Source: Mariniphaga sp040772505 (lineage in GTDB: Bacteria > Bacteroidota > Bacteroidia > Bacteroidales > Prolixibacteraceae). Taken from it: DNA of 64,000 nt. The DNA lies in assembly GCA_040772505.1 (NCBI GenBank), contig JAXGYA010000006.1, positions 119,431 through 183,430 of the forward strand. The letters are read 5' to 3'. The translations under genes were made by a program, and so were the position numbers. The notes below the pieces were generated by a model that saw only the letters and a list, made by a program, of their open reading frames with translations, ran no database searches and was not told the origin of the DNA. Below, in pieces: positions 45,371 through 54,313 of this stretch (the first letter of the stretch is position 1; the number at the start of each line of letters is the position of its first letter).

Positions 45371-46222
45371 TTATAATTGTGAATGATATTCCACCAGTTT
45401 TATCAACGGTTCCTTAACAATAACACCCAATATTAAATTATGCTGCAAAAATACGGCTTTTAATTGATCCTCAAAATAGTGTGCCACTGAACCCACAAAG
45501 TTTACAGAGTAGTTTTCATAACCGGCGTATTGAGCAACATTTCGCTTGATGAACAAATCAAATGCGTTCTCCACCAACTTTCTGCAATATTCATGTTCAA
45601 TGTTTTCCTTTAAAAACGGAACAAATCCGGCCAAAAACCTGTTTGGTTTATCCTGCCGGTAAACGCCGTCTAAAAACCCGAAATAGCTTATTGGATATCT
45701 CTCCTGAAATTTTTGAATCAGCTCGGGAGGCATTGTTTTTTTTAAATAATCTCCCACAAGCATTTTTCCCAAAACCGCCCCGCTGCCTTCATCACCCAAA
45801 ATAAATCCCAGCGGCGGAACATGCTGAATTATCTTTTCCCCGTCGTAAAAACAGGAATTTGAACCGGTTCCCAGAATGCAGGCAATACCGCTCACCTTTC
45901 CCAATGTTGCGTGTGCCGCTGCAAGCAAATCGCTGTGTGCTTCCATTTCTGCACCGGGAAAAAAATCGGCAAGCGCTTTTTTTATCACGCCTGCAACCTC
46001 CTCATTCACAATGCCAGCACCATAAAAGTATATTTGCTTCACTTCTCCCGGAAGGGAAGCGAGGCGAGTTTCACGCCACTCTTCCACTATTTTTTCAGAG
46101 GAACTGAAAAGCGGATTGATACCCCGGGTGACGAAAAACTCAGGTTCTTTCCCGTGCTCCAAAAAACACCAGTTTGTTTGGGTTGATCCCCCGTCTGCAA
46201 TGAGTATCATAATCTTAGTCAT
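45371..46222 (-). CDS. BadF/BadG-type N-acetylglucosamine (or MurNAc) kinase
   Basis: This 283-residue ASKHA-fold kinase has ILIADGGSTQTNWCF, the phosphate-binding IACILGTGSNSCFYDG and PLGFILGDEGSGAVLGKML. The family includes MurK-type and eukaryotic GlcNAc kinases. Next to murQ it most likely phosphorylates a cell-wall amino sugar at O6, so that MurQ can act on the product. Two start codons (46222 and 46210) are possible. It is the first gene of this pair, divergent from ftsK. Confidence 0.88.
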   Translation of the reverse strand: MTKIMILIADGGSTQTNWCFLEHGKEPEFFVTRGINPLFSSSEKIVEEWRETRLASLPGEVKQIYFYGAGIVNEEVAGVIKKALADFFPGAEMEAHSDLLAAAHATLGKVSGIACILGTGSNSCFYDGEKIIQHVPPLGFILGDEGSGAVLGKMLVGDYLKKTMPPELIQKFQERYPISYFGFLDGVYRQDKPNRFLAGFVPFLKENIEHEYCRKLVENAFDLFIKRNVAQYAGYENYSVNFVGSVAHYFEDQLKAVFLQHNLILGVIVKEPLIKLVEYHSQL

Positions 46223-46341
46223 ATTGTGGTGAATTTAAGATGTTTAAAATTGAAGCGATAAAGTTAAATCAAATTTTACAGGATTTCGATCCAATTTTCC
46301 TCGATTTAGAAATAATGATTTATTCAGTCATACTTTTTATG

Positions 46342-46349
46342 TACTTTTG
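46342..46349 (+). promoter_or_regulatory. putative -7 box of ftsK
   Basis: TACTTTTG matches TAnnTTTG, 25 bases before the ATG at 46374. A -33 TTTG is not visible at the usual distance. Confidence 0.35.
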
Positions 46350-46373
46350 CTGTTATTAAAAAGAAAAAACAAT

Positions 46374-48767
46374 ATGGCATTAAAAACAAAAAAGTCAGGA
46401 AGCAAGAAAAAGAAAAAAGCTTCTCAACCTTTTTTTCTGAATGAAAAATTCAGGTTTATTGCCGGCATTTTCATTTTACTACTCTCTGCCTATCTGCTTG
46501 TTGCGTTTATTTCCTATCTGTTTTATGGTGCAGCAGACCAGAGCAAGTTGGATTTATCGTGGAAGCAACTAATTTTTGAAAGTGATATTAAAGTAGGAAA
46601 TACGGCGGGAAAAACTGGTGCTTTTCTGGCTGAAAAATTTGTAAACCGCGGATTTGGAATTGCCTCTTTTCTATTCGTTTATCTGCTTTTTGTAGGCGGA
46701 TTTAAAATTTTGGGCAGAAATCTCGTGAAATTCAGAAAGGCACTTGTTCTGAGTCTGATAACAATTGTCTGGTTATCAGTTACATTAGGATTTCTTTTTC
46801 CGAAAACAAATACCGCATCATTTATCTATCCCGGAGGCTATTACGGATTTGTTCTGAGTGCTTGGCTGTCATCGCTTGTGGGCAAGGTTGGTCTTGTTTT
46901 GCTGCTTCTCGTATCGCTTTTAACGATTTTGGTTGTAAGATTTGAAAAGGCATATATTGTTTTTAAAAATCTGTTTAGAAAGAAATCTGCAAAAAGACCG
47001 AATCTCATTAAAGAAGAAAAGATCACTGAATCTGATGGAATATTGATTGACGACAATACTTTCAGCAAAATCATTGAAGAAGATGATGTTGTTAAAGCCA
47101 TTTTTGAACCGGATGATGAGGAGGATATAAAATTAGCACGTGAAGTGCCAAAAACTATTAAAAAATCAGATAATAAAGAAGCTGAAAAAGAACTGGAACT
47201 GACGGTTCAGCAAAGAAAGGAGGAAGAGGAAGGTGACGATGACTTTAGCGATGACGGCATGGAGGATTATGACCCTACTCTTGAGCTGTCAGGCTTTAAG
47301 TTTCCCACACTCGAACTTCTGGAAGACCACAGCTCGGGCAATGCCGAAGTGAGCAATGAAGAGCTGATTGCAAACAAAAATAAAATTGTGGAAACACTGC
47401 GTAATTATAAGATTGAAATCACCAAAATCAGGGCAACCATCGGTTCCACAATCACTCTATATGAAATTATACCTGCGCCCGGCATTCGCATTGCCAAAAT
47501 TAAAAATCTGGAAGACGACATTGCTCTGAGCCTTGCTGCTCTTGGAATTCGAATCATTGCTCCCATACCGGGAAGGGGCACCATCGGAATTGAAGTTCCC
47601 AACCAGAATCCGGAAATTGTCTCCATGCGCTCCATCCTGAGCTCCCGTAAATTTCAGGAAAGTAATGTGGATTTGCCAATTGCGCTTGGGAAAACCATCT
47701 CCAACGAAACCTACATGTTCGACCTCACAAAAATGCCGCATATTTTAGTTTCAGGAGCAACCGGGCAGGGGAAGTCCGTGGGAATCAACGTAATCATTGC
47801 TTCTCTGCTATATAAAAAACATCCGTCGCAACTAAAGTTCGTGTTTATTGACCCCAAAAAGGTTGAGTTGAATCTTTACTCAACCATTGAAAAACACTAT
47901 TTGGCAAAACTTCCAAACGAAGACGAACCGGTAATTACCGATATTCAGAAAGTAAAATACACCCTAAATTCGCTGAATATCGAAATGGACAACCGGTATG
48001 ATTTACTAAAAAAGGCACATGCACGAAATGTGAAAGAATACAACAGGAAATTTTTAAGCCGCCGTCTGAATCCTGAAAAGGGACACCGCTATTTGCCCTA
48101 TATTGTGGTAGTTATTGATGAATTTGCAGATTTAATCATGACGGCAGGAAAGGAAATTGAACTCCCGATTGCCCGCATTGCCCAACTTGCCAGAGCAGTT
48201 GGAATACACATGATTATCGCCACTCAGCGTCCGTCAACAAATATCATTACGGGTGTAATCAAAGCCAATTTCCCGGCGCGGATTGCCTTTAAGGTTGCCT
48301 CGATGATTGACTCAAGAACTATTTTAGACACCCCGGGTGCAAATCAGCTTATCGGCAAGGGAGATATGCTTATTTCACAGGGTGGTAATATGACACGGGT
48401 ACAATGCGCCTTTATTGACACACCGGAGGTGGAAAGGTTGTGTGCATTTATTTCGGAACAACGGTCATATCCAAGCGCCTATCTGCTTCCCGAATACACT
48501 GGGGAAGAAGAGCCTGCCCCCGGAGAAGTGGACCTGAGTTCCCGTGATGAACTTTTTGATGACGCCGCCAGGATATTGGTAATGAACCAAATGGGCTCCA
48601 CTTCCCTCATTCAGCGCCGATTTTCCATTGGCTACAACCGGGCAGGCCGCATCATGGACCAACTGGAAGCAGCAGGAATTGTTGGGCCAAGCGAAGGCAG
48701 CAAGCCAAGACAGGTGCTTGTTCAAAACGAATATACTTTGGAACAATTATTGAGTGGGCTGAACTGA
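46374..48767 (+). CDS. ftsK: DNA translocase FtsK
   Basis: FtsK pumps chromosome ends through the division septum and activates XerCD. The ATG at 46374 (MALKTKKSGSKKKKK…) has a leader rich in A; an upstream TTG start is less likely. N-terminal membrane helices (FIAGIFILLLSAYLLVAFISYL, SFLFVYLLFVGGFKIL and two more) are followed by an acidic linker and the motor domain: Walker A GATGQGKS at 461-468 and Walker B VVVIDEFADLIM. The last 65 residues (…LVMNQMGSTSLIQRRFSIGYNRAGRIMDQLEAAGIV…) are the winged-helix gamma domain that reads KOPS sites. It is 797 residues long. lolA follows after 84 bp. Confidence 0.96.
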   Translation: MALKTKKSGSKKKKKASQPFFLNEKFRFIAGIFILLLSAYLLVAFISYLFYGAADQSKLDLSWKQLIFESDIKVGNTAGKTGAFLAEKFVNRGFGIASFLFVYLLFVGGFKILGRNLVKFRKALVLSLITIVWLSVTLGFLFPKTNTASFIYPGGYYGFVLSAWLSSLVGKVGLVLLLLVSLLTILVVRFEKAYIVFKNLFRKKSAKRPNLIKEEKITESDGILIDDNTFSKIIEEDDVVKAIFEPDDEEDIKLAREVPKTIKKSDNKEAEKELELTVQQRKEEEEGDDDFSDDGMEDYDPTLELSGFKFPTLELLEDHSSGNAEVSNEELIANKNKIVETLRNYKIEITKIRATIGSTITLYEIIPAPGIRIAKIKNLEDDIALSLAALGIRIIAPIPGRGTIGIEVPNQNPEIVSMRSILSSRKFQESNVDLPIALGKTISNETYMFDLTKMPHILVSGATGQGKSVGINVIIASLLYKKHPSQLKFVFIDPKKVELNLYSTIEKHYLAKLPNEDEPVITDIQKVKYTLNSLNIEMDNRYDLLKKAHARNVKEYNRKFLSRRLNPEKGHRYLPYIVVVIDEFADLIMTAGKEIELPIARIAQLARAVGIHMIIATQRPSTNIITGVIKANFPARIAFKVASMIDSRTILDTPGANQLIGKGDMLISQGGNMTRVQCAFIDTPEVERLCAFISEQRSYPSAYLLPEYTGEEEPAPGEVDLSSRDELFDDAARILVMNQMGSTSLIQRRFSIGYNRAGRIMDQLEAAGIVGPSEGSKPRQVLVQNEYTLEQLLSGLN

Positions 48768-48851
48768 AATTTAAAAAAGAATCACCTGAGCAAAAAATCG
48801 CTAAGCTTTTTATCCGGTGCTTTCCAAGTTTTACAATTAATTTTTTAAAAA

Positions 48852-49502
48852 ATGAAGTCAATTTTCTTATCCTGTTTACTCCTTGTTTCCCTTGGATTTT
48901 CATTTGTCCGGCAAGATGATAAGGCTAAACAGATTCTGGATGAAGTGAGCCAAAAGACACGAGCACATAAATCAATTTCTGCTGATTTTATTTTCTCTAT
49001 GGAAAATAAAATGATGGCTATTAACGAGAAAAGCGAAGGCTCAATTAAGCTGAAAGGACAGAAATATGTTGTAAATCTTCCGGAAATTGATATAAAAATT
49101 TATTCTGACGGAAAAACATTGTGGAATTATATGGGAAACGGAAATCAGGTAACCATTTCCAATATTGAGGATGGCGGAAGCAACCTGATGGATCCTTCAG
49201 CTGTTTTCACAATTTATGAACAGGGTTTCCGGTCAAAATTCATAGGCGAAAATAAATCGGCAAGCGGAGTGAATTATGAAATTGAGCTCTACCCGGACAG
49301 CAATGAATTTGAAGTAACTAAAATTCAGCTTCTTATCGGAAAAGCAGATAAAATGATCAAATCCGCAAAATTATCCGGTACCGATGGCAATACCTACGGC
49401 ATCGAAATAAAGAAGATGGAAACAGGCAGCGATCTTCCGGATTCCTTTTTCGTATTCAACCCGGCAGATTATAAAGATGTTGAAATCATTGACTTCAGGT
49501 AG
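48852..49502 (+). CDS. lolA: outer membrane lipoprotein carrier LolA
   Basis: LolA ferries outer membrane lipoproteins across the periplasm. This 216-residue protein has a signal peptide (SCLLLVSLGFSFV) and the half-barrel pattern of LolA: ILDEVSQKTRAHKSISADFIFSM, SEGSIKLKGQKYVVNLPEIDIKIYSDGKTLWNYM, then DPSAVFTIYEQGFRSKF. It lies 84 bp behind ftsK, probably co-transcribed, as often seen in Bacteroidota. The end overlaps aroQ by 8 bp. Confidence 0.9.
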   Translation: MKSIFLSCLLLVSLGFSFVRQDDKAKQILDEVSQKTRAHKSISADFIFSMENKMMAINEKSEGSIKLKGQKYVVNLPEIDIKIYSDGKTLWNYMGNGNQVTISNIEDGGSNLMDPSAVFTIYEQGFRSKFIGENKSASGVNYEIELYPDSNEFEVTKIQLLIGKADKMIKSAKLSGTDGNTYGIEIKKMETGSDLPDSFFVFNPADYKDVEIIDFR

Positions 49503-49914
49503 GCAGGAAACTTAACACTGCCAGCCGGTAGGAATCCAGTCCAAATCCCATGATGCAACCCCTGCACACCGGACCGATAATTGATTTGTGTCTGAAATCT
49601 TCCCTTGACAATGTGTTGGAGATGTGAACTTCAACAACGGGAGCAGTAACCCCTGCAATTGCATCGCGAATGGCGACCGATGTGTGCGTATAAGCTCCGG
49701 CATTCACTATTATTCCGTCAGCCGTGAAACCGTATTCTTGAATTTTATCCACCAGTTCTCCTTCAATATTCGTTTGAAAAAAATCAAAATCTATCAGCGG
49801 AAAAGTTGCTTTCAACTTTTCCAAATAATCTTCAAATCTTTCATGTCCGTATATGTTTTGTTCTCTTTTCCCTAAAAGATTAAGATTGGGGCCATTGATA
49901 ATCAGCAATTTCAT
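49495..49914 (-). CDS. aroQ: 3-dehydroquinate dehydratase, type II
   Basis: This enzyme converts 3-dehydroquinate to 3-dehydroshikimate in the shikimate pathway. The 139-residue protein starts with the flavodoxin-like LLIINGPNLNLLGKREQNIYG, has the general-acid and binding segment DGIIVNAGAYTHTSVAIRDA, and then VEVHISNTLSREDFRHKSI. It is the normal small, dodecamer-forming type. It is convergent with lolA (8-bp overlap) and divergent from xerD. Confidence 0.97.
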   Translation of the reverse strand: MKLLIINGPNLNLLGKREQNIYGHERFEDYLEKLKATFPLIDFDFFQTNIEGELVDKIQEYGFTADGIIVNAGAYTHTSVAIRDAIAGVTAPVVEVHISNTLSREDFRHKSIIGPVCRGCIMGFGLDSYRLAVLSFLPT

Positions 49915-49919
49915 TTTAT

Positions 49920-49950
49920 TTTGATTTTAATTATATTTATAGTAACTTTA
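49920..49950 (+). promoter_or_regulatory. putative promoter of xerD
   Basis: TTTG at 49920-49923 is followed after 19 bases by TAACTTTA (49943-49950), one mismatch from TAnnTTTG, giving a leader of about 75 bases before the ATG at 50031. Confidence 0.5.
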
Positions 49951-50030
49951 TGGGCATTGAACTCATTTTTTGCGAGAAATATATTGTCAAAAGTATTTAA
50001 AATGATTGGTTAAAAAAATTCGTGTGAGCT

Positions 50031-50933
50031 ATGAAATGGAGTGAAAGTATAAAAGGTTATGAAGATTATCTGAAGTTGGAAAAGTCGTTGTCACCAAATT
50101 CTGTTATAGCCTACATTAATGATGTTAACAAATTTGTCAGATTTCTGGAAGATAACAATTACAAGCATATAACTCCGGCAAAAGTAAAGCTTTCGCATCT
50201 GAAAAAATTTGTTGAATGGCTGAATGAGCGGGGAGTAAGTCCGCGCACCCAGGCGCGTTCAATTTCAGGACTAAAATCTTTTTATAAATATATGCTCATT
50301 GAAGGGCAGATTACCAATGACCCGACGGCATTGCTTGAATCTCCAAAAATCGGCAGAAAGCTTCCCGATATTTTAACGATAGAAGAGATTGATTTGCTGA
50401 TTGATGCCATTGACGTTTCTACTCCCGAGGGGCAGCGCAACAAGGCTATGCTGGAAACCCTGTACAGCTGCGGGCTCAGGGTTTCGGAGCTGGTTAATCT
50501 AAAAATTACAAATCTGTTTTTTAACGAAGGCTATGTAAAAATTGAAGGAAAAGCCGGAAAAGAGAGACTTGTGCCTATCAGCCGCCGTGCAATAGATGAA
50601 ATCAATACGTATATGGGAAATTTCCGGAATACACTAAAGATTCAGCCTGAAAGCGAAAATATAGTATTTCTGAACCGGAGAGGAAATAAATTGAGCAGAG
50701 TGATGATCTTCACCATCATAAAAAATCTTGCCGAAAAAGTTAATCTGAAAAAGAAAATCAGTCCTCACACTTTCCGGCACTCTTTTGCAACGCATCTAAT
50801 CAATGGTGGTGCCGACCTGCGTGCTGTTCAGGAAATGCTTGGTCATGAGTCCATCCTGACTACAGAAATTTACATTCATCTAAACCGCGACTATCTCAAA
50901 GATACCATCAATCTGTTTCACCCAAGATCATAA
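50031..50933 (+). CDS. xerD: tyrosine recombinase XerD
   Basis: This 300-residue recombinase of the XerC/XerD type resolves chromosome dimers at dif. The SAM-like N-terminal core-binding domain (YEDYLKLEKSLSPNSVIAYINDVNKFVRFL) precedes the catalytic domain, which has the first Arg in LYSCGLRVSELVNLKI, HTFRHSFATHL, GHESILTTEIYIH, and the nucleophile Tyr281. FtsK, its activator, is encoded nearby. No dif site was recognised in the window. A strong terminator follows. Confidence 0.93.
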   Translation: MKWSESIKGYEDYLKLEKSLSPNSVIAYINDVNKFVRFLEDNNYKHITPAKVKLSHLKKFVEWLNERGVSPRTQARSISGLKSFYKYMLIEGQITNDPTALLESPKIGRKLPDILTIEEIDLLIDAIDVSTPEGQRNKAMLETLYSCGLRVSELVNLKITNLFFNEGYVKIEGKAGKERLVPISRRAIDEINTYMGNFRNTLKIQPESENIVFLNRRGNKLSRVMIFTIIKNLAEKVNLKKKISPHTFRHSFATHLINGGADLRAVQEMLGHESILTTEIYIHLNRDYLKDTINLFHPRS

Positions 50934-50947
50934 TCTGATTAACATAA

Positions 50948-50985
50948 GGCACAGAAAGGGCAGTTCACCTGCCCTTTTTTGTGCC
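50948..50985 (+). terminator. rho-independent terminator of xerD
   Basis: Perfect 9-bp stem aaagggcag/ctgcccttt (50955-50963 and 50969-50977) with loop ttcac and a T run. An outer ggcaca/tgtgcc pair (50948-50953, 50980-50985) extends it. Confidence 0.9.
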
Positions 50986-51074
50986 CGATTTCAAATTTTG
51001 TTAAGATAACGTTTAATCGGAGGCTAAAACACTGGTAAAACAGGGTGTAAACAAAGTAAACTTTGAAAATATCC

Positions 51075-51082
51075 TATTTTTG
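51075..51082 (+). promoter_or_regulatory. putative -7 box of pckA
   Basis: TATTTTTG matches TAnnTTTG and is 54 bases before the ATG. I see no -33 TTTG at the right distance. Confidence 0.3.
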
Positions 51083-51135
51083 TGAATAGATTTTCGAAAT
51101 AATTTTAATTATATAAAGTTAATTATTAGGTAGTT

Positions 51136-52743
51136 ATGAAAGATTTAAATTTAGCAAAGTACGGAATTCATAATGTTCAGGAGATTGTTTATAACCCCTC
51201 TTATGAACAGCTCTTTGAAGAAGAAATGCGTCCGGGACTTGAAGGTTTTGAGAAGGCTCAGTTGACGGAATTGGGTGCTGTTAATGTGATGACAGGGATA
51301 TATACCGGGCGATCACCAAAGGATAAATTCATTGTTAAAGATGAAACAACAAAAGATTCTTTCTGGTGGACAACTCCCCACTCCCCAAATGACAACAAAC
51401 CAACAACTCCTGAAGTATGGGCAGACTTAAAAGCTCTTGTTACCAATCAGTTATCAGGAAAAAGGTTGTTTGTTGTTGACTCTTTTTTAGGTGCAAACGA
51501 AAGCTCACGCCTGAAAGTCCGGTTTATCATGGAAGTTGCATGGCAGGCTCATTTCATTAAAAATATGTTTCTCCGCCCAACTGAAGAGGAGCTCAAAAAT
51601 TTTGGAGAACCGGATTTTGTTGTATTAAACGGCTCAAAAATTACCAACCCAAAATGGAAAGAGCACGGGCTGAATTCTAAAATCTTCACCGTTTTCAATC
51701 TGACTGAAAAAATGCAGGTAATTGGTGGTTCATGGTATGGCGGCGAAATGAAAAAAGGAATGTTTGCCATGATGAACTACTATTTGCCACTCAAGGGCAT
51801 TGCATCAATGCACTGCTCTGCAAACGTTGGAGAAAAAGGTGATGTGGCTATTTTCTTTGGTCTTTCAGGAACAGGAAAAACAACCCTTTCAACCGATCCG
51901 AAACGCAAACTCATCGGAGACGACGAACATGGCTGGGACGATGACGGTGTATTTAATTTTGAAGGGGGATGTTATGCCAAAACCATCAATCTGGACCCCG
52001 CAGCTGAACCGGATATTTACAATGCCATCAAACGCGATGCACTGCTCGAAAATGTTACGGTTGACGAAAACGGAAAAATTGACTTCAATGATGGCTCTGT
52101 GACTCAGAACACCCGTGTTTCCTATCCGATTTATCACATTGAAAATATTGTTAAACCTGTTTCCAAAGCAGGACATGCCCAAAAAGTTATTTTCCTGACT
52201 GCTGATGCGTTTGGCGTAATGCCACCGGTTTCCAAGTTAACTCCCGAACAGACCAAATATCATTTTCTTTCAGGATTTACTGCCAAATTGGCAGGAACCG
52301 AGCGTGGTGTAACCACTCCTCAGCCCACTTTTTCCGCATGTTTTGGAGCGGCTTTCCTATCACTGCACCCAACCAAATATGGTGAAGAATTAGTGAAAAA
52401 AATGGATGAACACGGTGCAGTTGCCTATCTGGTAAATACCGGATGGAACGGAACCGGGAAACGTATTTCCATCAAAGATACACGCGCTATTATTGATGCT
52501 GTTCTGGACGGATCAATTGAAAAAGCCGAAACGAAAATGATTCCGATTTTCAACCTTGAAGTACCCACAGCATTGCCAAATGTTGACTCCGGTATTCTCG
52601 ACCCGCGCGACACCTATGCAAACAGTCAGGAGTGGGAAGAAAAAGCAAGGGATTTGGGTAGCCGTTTCATCAAAAACTTTGAGAAATATACCGATAATGA
52701 CGAAGGTAAGGCGCTTGTTGCTGCCGGTCCGCAGTTAGACTAA
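51136..52743 (+). CDS. pckA: phosphoenolpyruvate carboxykinase (ATP)
   Basis: PckA interconverts oxaloacetate and PEP, using ATP/ADP. In Bacteroidota it often runs toward oxaloacetate in the route to succinate and propionate, so it fits the methylmalonyl-CoA mutase in this window. The 535-residue protein shows YTGRSPKDKFIV, the ATP-binding kinase loop GLSGTGKTTLS (242-252), and GDDEHGWDDDGVFNFEGGCYAKTINLD with metal and substrate ligands. It is a single gene with a terminator after it. Confidence 0.97.
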   Translation: MKDLNLAKYGIHNVQEIVYNPSYEQLFEEEMRPGLEGFEKAQLTELGAVNVMTGIYTGRSPKDKFIVKDETTKDSFWWTTPHSPNDNKPTTPEVWADLKALVTNQLSGKRLFVVDSFLGANESSRLKVRFIMEVAWQAHFIKNMFLRPTEEELKNFGEPDFVVLNGSKITNPKWKEHGLNSKIFTVFNLTEKMQVIGGSWYGGEMKKGMFAMMNYYLPLKGIASMHCSANVGEKGDVAIFFGLSGTGKTTLSTDPKRKLIGDDEHGWDDDGVFNFEGGCYAKTINLDPAAEPDIYNAIKRDALLENVTVDENGKIDFNDGSVTQNTRVSYPIYHIENIVKPVSKAGHAQKVIFLTADAFGVMPPVSKLTPEQTKYHFLSGFTAKLAGTERGVTTPQPTFSACFGAAFLSLHPTKYGEELVKKMDEHGAVAYLVNTGWNGTGKRISIKDTRAIIDAVLDGSIEKAETKMIPIFNLEVPTALPNVDSGILDPRDTYANSQEWEEKARDLGSRFIKNFEKYTDNDEGKALVAAGPQLD

Positions 52744-52763
52744 GATATAAATCTTCTTTTTCA

Positions 52764-52800
52764 GAAAAGCCCTGTCAATTCTGACAAGGCTTTTCTTTTT
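52764..52800 (+). terminator. rho-independent terminator of pckA
   Basis: A 14-bp stem with one mismatch (52764-52777 and 52782-52795) and loop attc is followed by a T-rich tail. It starts 20 bases after the pckA stop. Confidence 0.85.
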
Positions 52801-52871
52801 TACCAAATTGAATTATGAAACAGTTCGGCTATTTGTGCTGTCGGTATTAATCACCTCCGGGAGCTGCAAAA

Positions 52872-53438
52872 TCAAAGCAGCCTGTAATTTCCGAGAGATG
52901 TGTACTGAGAACCTGACGGACTCAAAACAGATTGATAGAAAATAAATTCGCTTACTGCTACCGGTTGGCTGAATGAATTCTGAAACTTCTCTATAGTCTC
53001 GTAAAAACGAGGTTTGCTTTTCAAAAATTTTATCCTTGCTAAAGTCAGATGTGCATTAAATGGCCGGTTTTCAGGTTCAAAGCCCAGTTTTTTCAACTGC
53101 TCTTCAATTTCAGAAGCCAATAATTTCAAAGTTATGCTACTTTTTATTTTCACAAATAAAACCCGTGGCGTCCCTTTATCTTTAAAAAACCCCAACCCCT
53201 CAAGCTGAAAGCTGAAACCCGGAAAATTTTCTGCTATCCGGTTCAGTTCATAATCAATTGCCTGCAACTGCCCCGGGAGTGTGTTTCCAATGAATTTCAA
53301 CGTCAGATGCAGTTTGTCCGGTTCAGTCCAATTCAACGGCTCTTCACAGAGCTCTTCTTTCAAATTTGCCATCGACTGAAGAAACTGGGAGGATGGCTTA
53401 ATTTTGAAACCAATAAATGTACGAAGCATTCCGGACAT
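52872..53438 (-). CDS. thpR: RNA 2',3'-cyclic phosphodiesterase (2'-5' RNA ligase family)
   Basis: This 188-residue 2H phosphoesterase has both catalytic HxTx motifs: HLTLKFIG with His44, and HLTLARIK at about residue 131. It starts MLRTFIGFKI at the second Met, as usual for ThpR; the ATG at 53438 adds three residues. It opens cyclic phosphates on RNA ends, and its physiological target is uncertain. It follows the DUF4294 gene by 10 bases and is probably co-transcribed with it. Confidence 0.93.
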   Translation of the reverse strand: MSGMLRTFIGFKIKPSSQFLQSMANLKEELCEEPLNWTEPDKLHLTLKFIGNTLPGQLQAIDYELNRIAENFPGFSFQLEGLGFFKDKGTPRVLFVKIKSSITLKLLASEIEEQLKKLGFEPENRPFNAHLTLARIKFLKSKPRFYETIEKFQNSFSQPVAVSEFIFYQSVLSPSGSQYTSLGNYRLL

Positions 53439-53448
53439 AACTCAAATC

Positions 53449-54045
53449 TTACAGGTAGCCGATTTCAATCAAAGTAACAATCTCCTCAAGCAAGCGGTCT
53501 TCTCCGTAGGGGTCATATTCCGTTTTGAGATTATTGCGAAATATCCGGGCAATTCCCTGCCAGAACACAGCGGGAACACTGCCCCTGAAGTCTTTAATCA
53601 GCGAATAGGAAGTTTTCAAGGTTTCCCTGTCAATAAGTTTAATTAGAATATATCCCTCACTGATAGTCATTCGTTTAAGGTCATCCTTGTATTCATCCAA
53701 AAGCTGTTTTTCCAGATTTTTCATCATTTTGCGCCGGTCGCGGTCGTTGTCGAGAGCAAGATATTCAGGTTCATATTTTCTCAGCAGCTCGCCTGCCAGT
53801 TTTGCATATGGATATACCTTTTTTACCTTTAAAATATACCGGTTGTATTTTCTCTCCTGCCGTGGATTTTTAAAATCGTGCTGAGGGATAACCACAATTT
53901 CAGGAATTTTTTTGTGAATAATGGTATCACCGTCTTTAATTATTCCCAACATAAAAGACGAATCTGCTTTTTGAGCATTTGCGCAGTGGGCAAGAGCAGA
54001 AACAAAAAACAAAACAACTATTCCTATTTGAATTATTCTTCTCAT
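53449..54045 (-). CDS. DUF4294 secreted protein
   Basis: A 198-residue protein of the DUF4294 family, common in Bacteroidota. It has a signal peptide (VLFFVSALAHCANAQ), a short conserved block (KYNRYILKVKKVYPYAKLAGELL) and a basic region (DNDRDRRKMMKNLEKQLLDEYKDDLKRM). Function is unknown; its predicted place is the periplasm. The gene is upstream of thpR and diverges from arcA across a 268-bp gap. Confidence 0.87.
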   Translation of the reverse strand: MRRIIQIGIVVLFFVSALAHCANAQKADSSFMLGIIKDGDTIIHKKIPEIVVIPQHDFKNPRQERKYNRYILKVKKVYPYAKLAGELLRKYEPEYLALDNDRDRRKMMKNLEKQLLDEYKDDLKRMTISEGYILIKLIDRETLKTSYSLIKDFRGSVPAVFWQGIARIFRNNLKTEYDPYGEDRLLEEIVTLIEIGYL

Positions 54046-54313
54046 GTGATTAAATTAAACATTTTTAAAGATATCACATGTAGCGTGTTAATATGTCAAT
54101 CATGCTATTCTCTGATTTTAAAATAAAAATCATTTCCTTATTAAAAAAACGAAGATATCCTTTTTAGATTATTGCTTGTGCAAAGTTTATATCTTTACGG
54201 TGGATAAACATGGTTTCTTGAAAAACAGAAAAGTTTTGGTGAAAATATTCAACTTTCACACTATTTATGAAGGAGCAAATCCTTCTATTCTATATAAACG
54301 AACAATTTGAAAA

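Noticed and set aside
52838..52849. 12-base match between the gap after pckA and 56200-56211 (inverted)
   Set aside because: Too short to be meaningful in a 64-kb window of this base composition.
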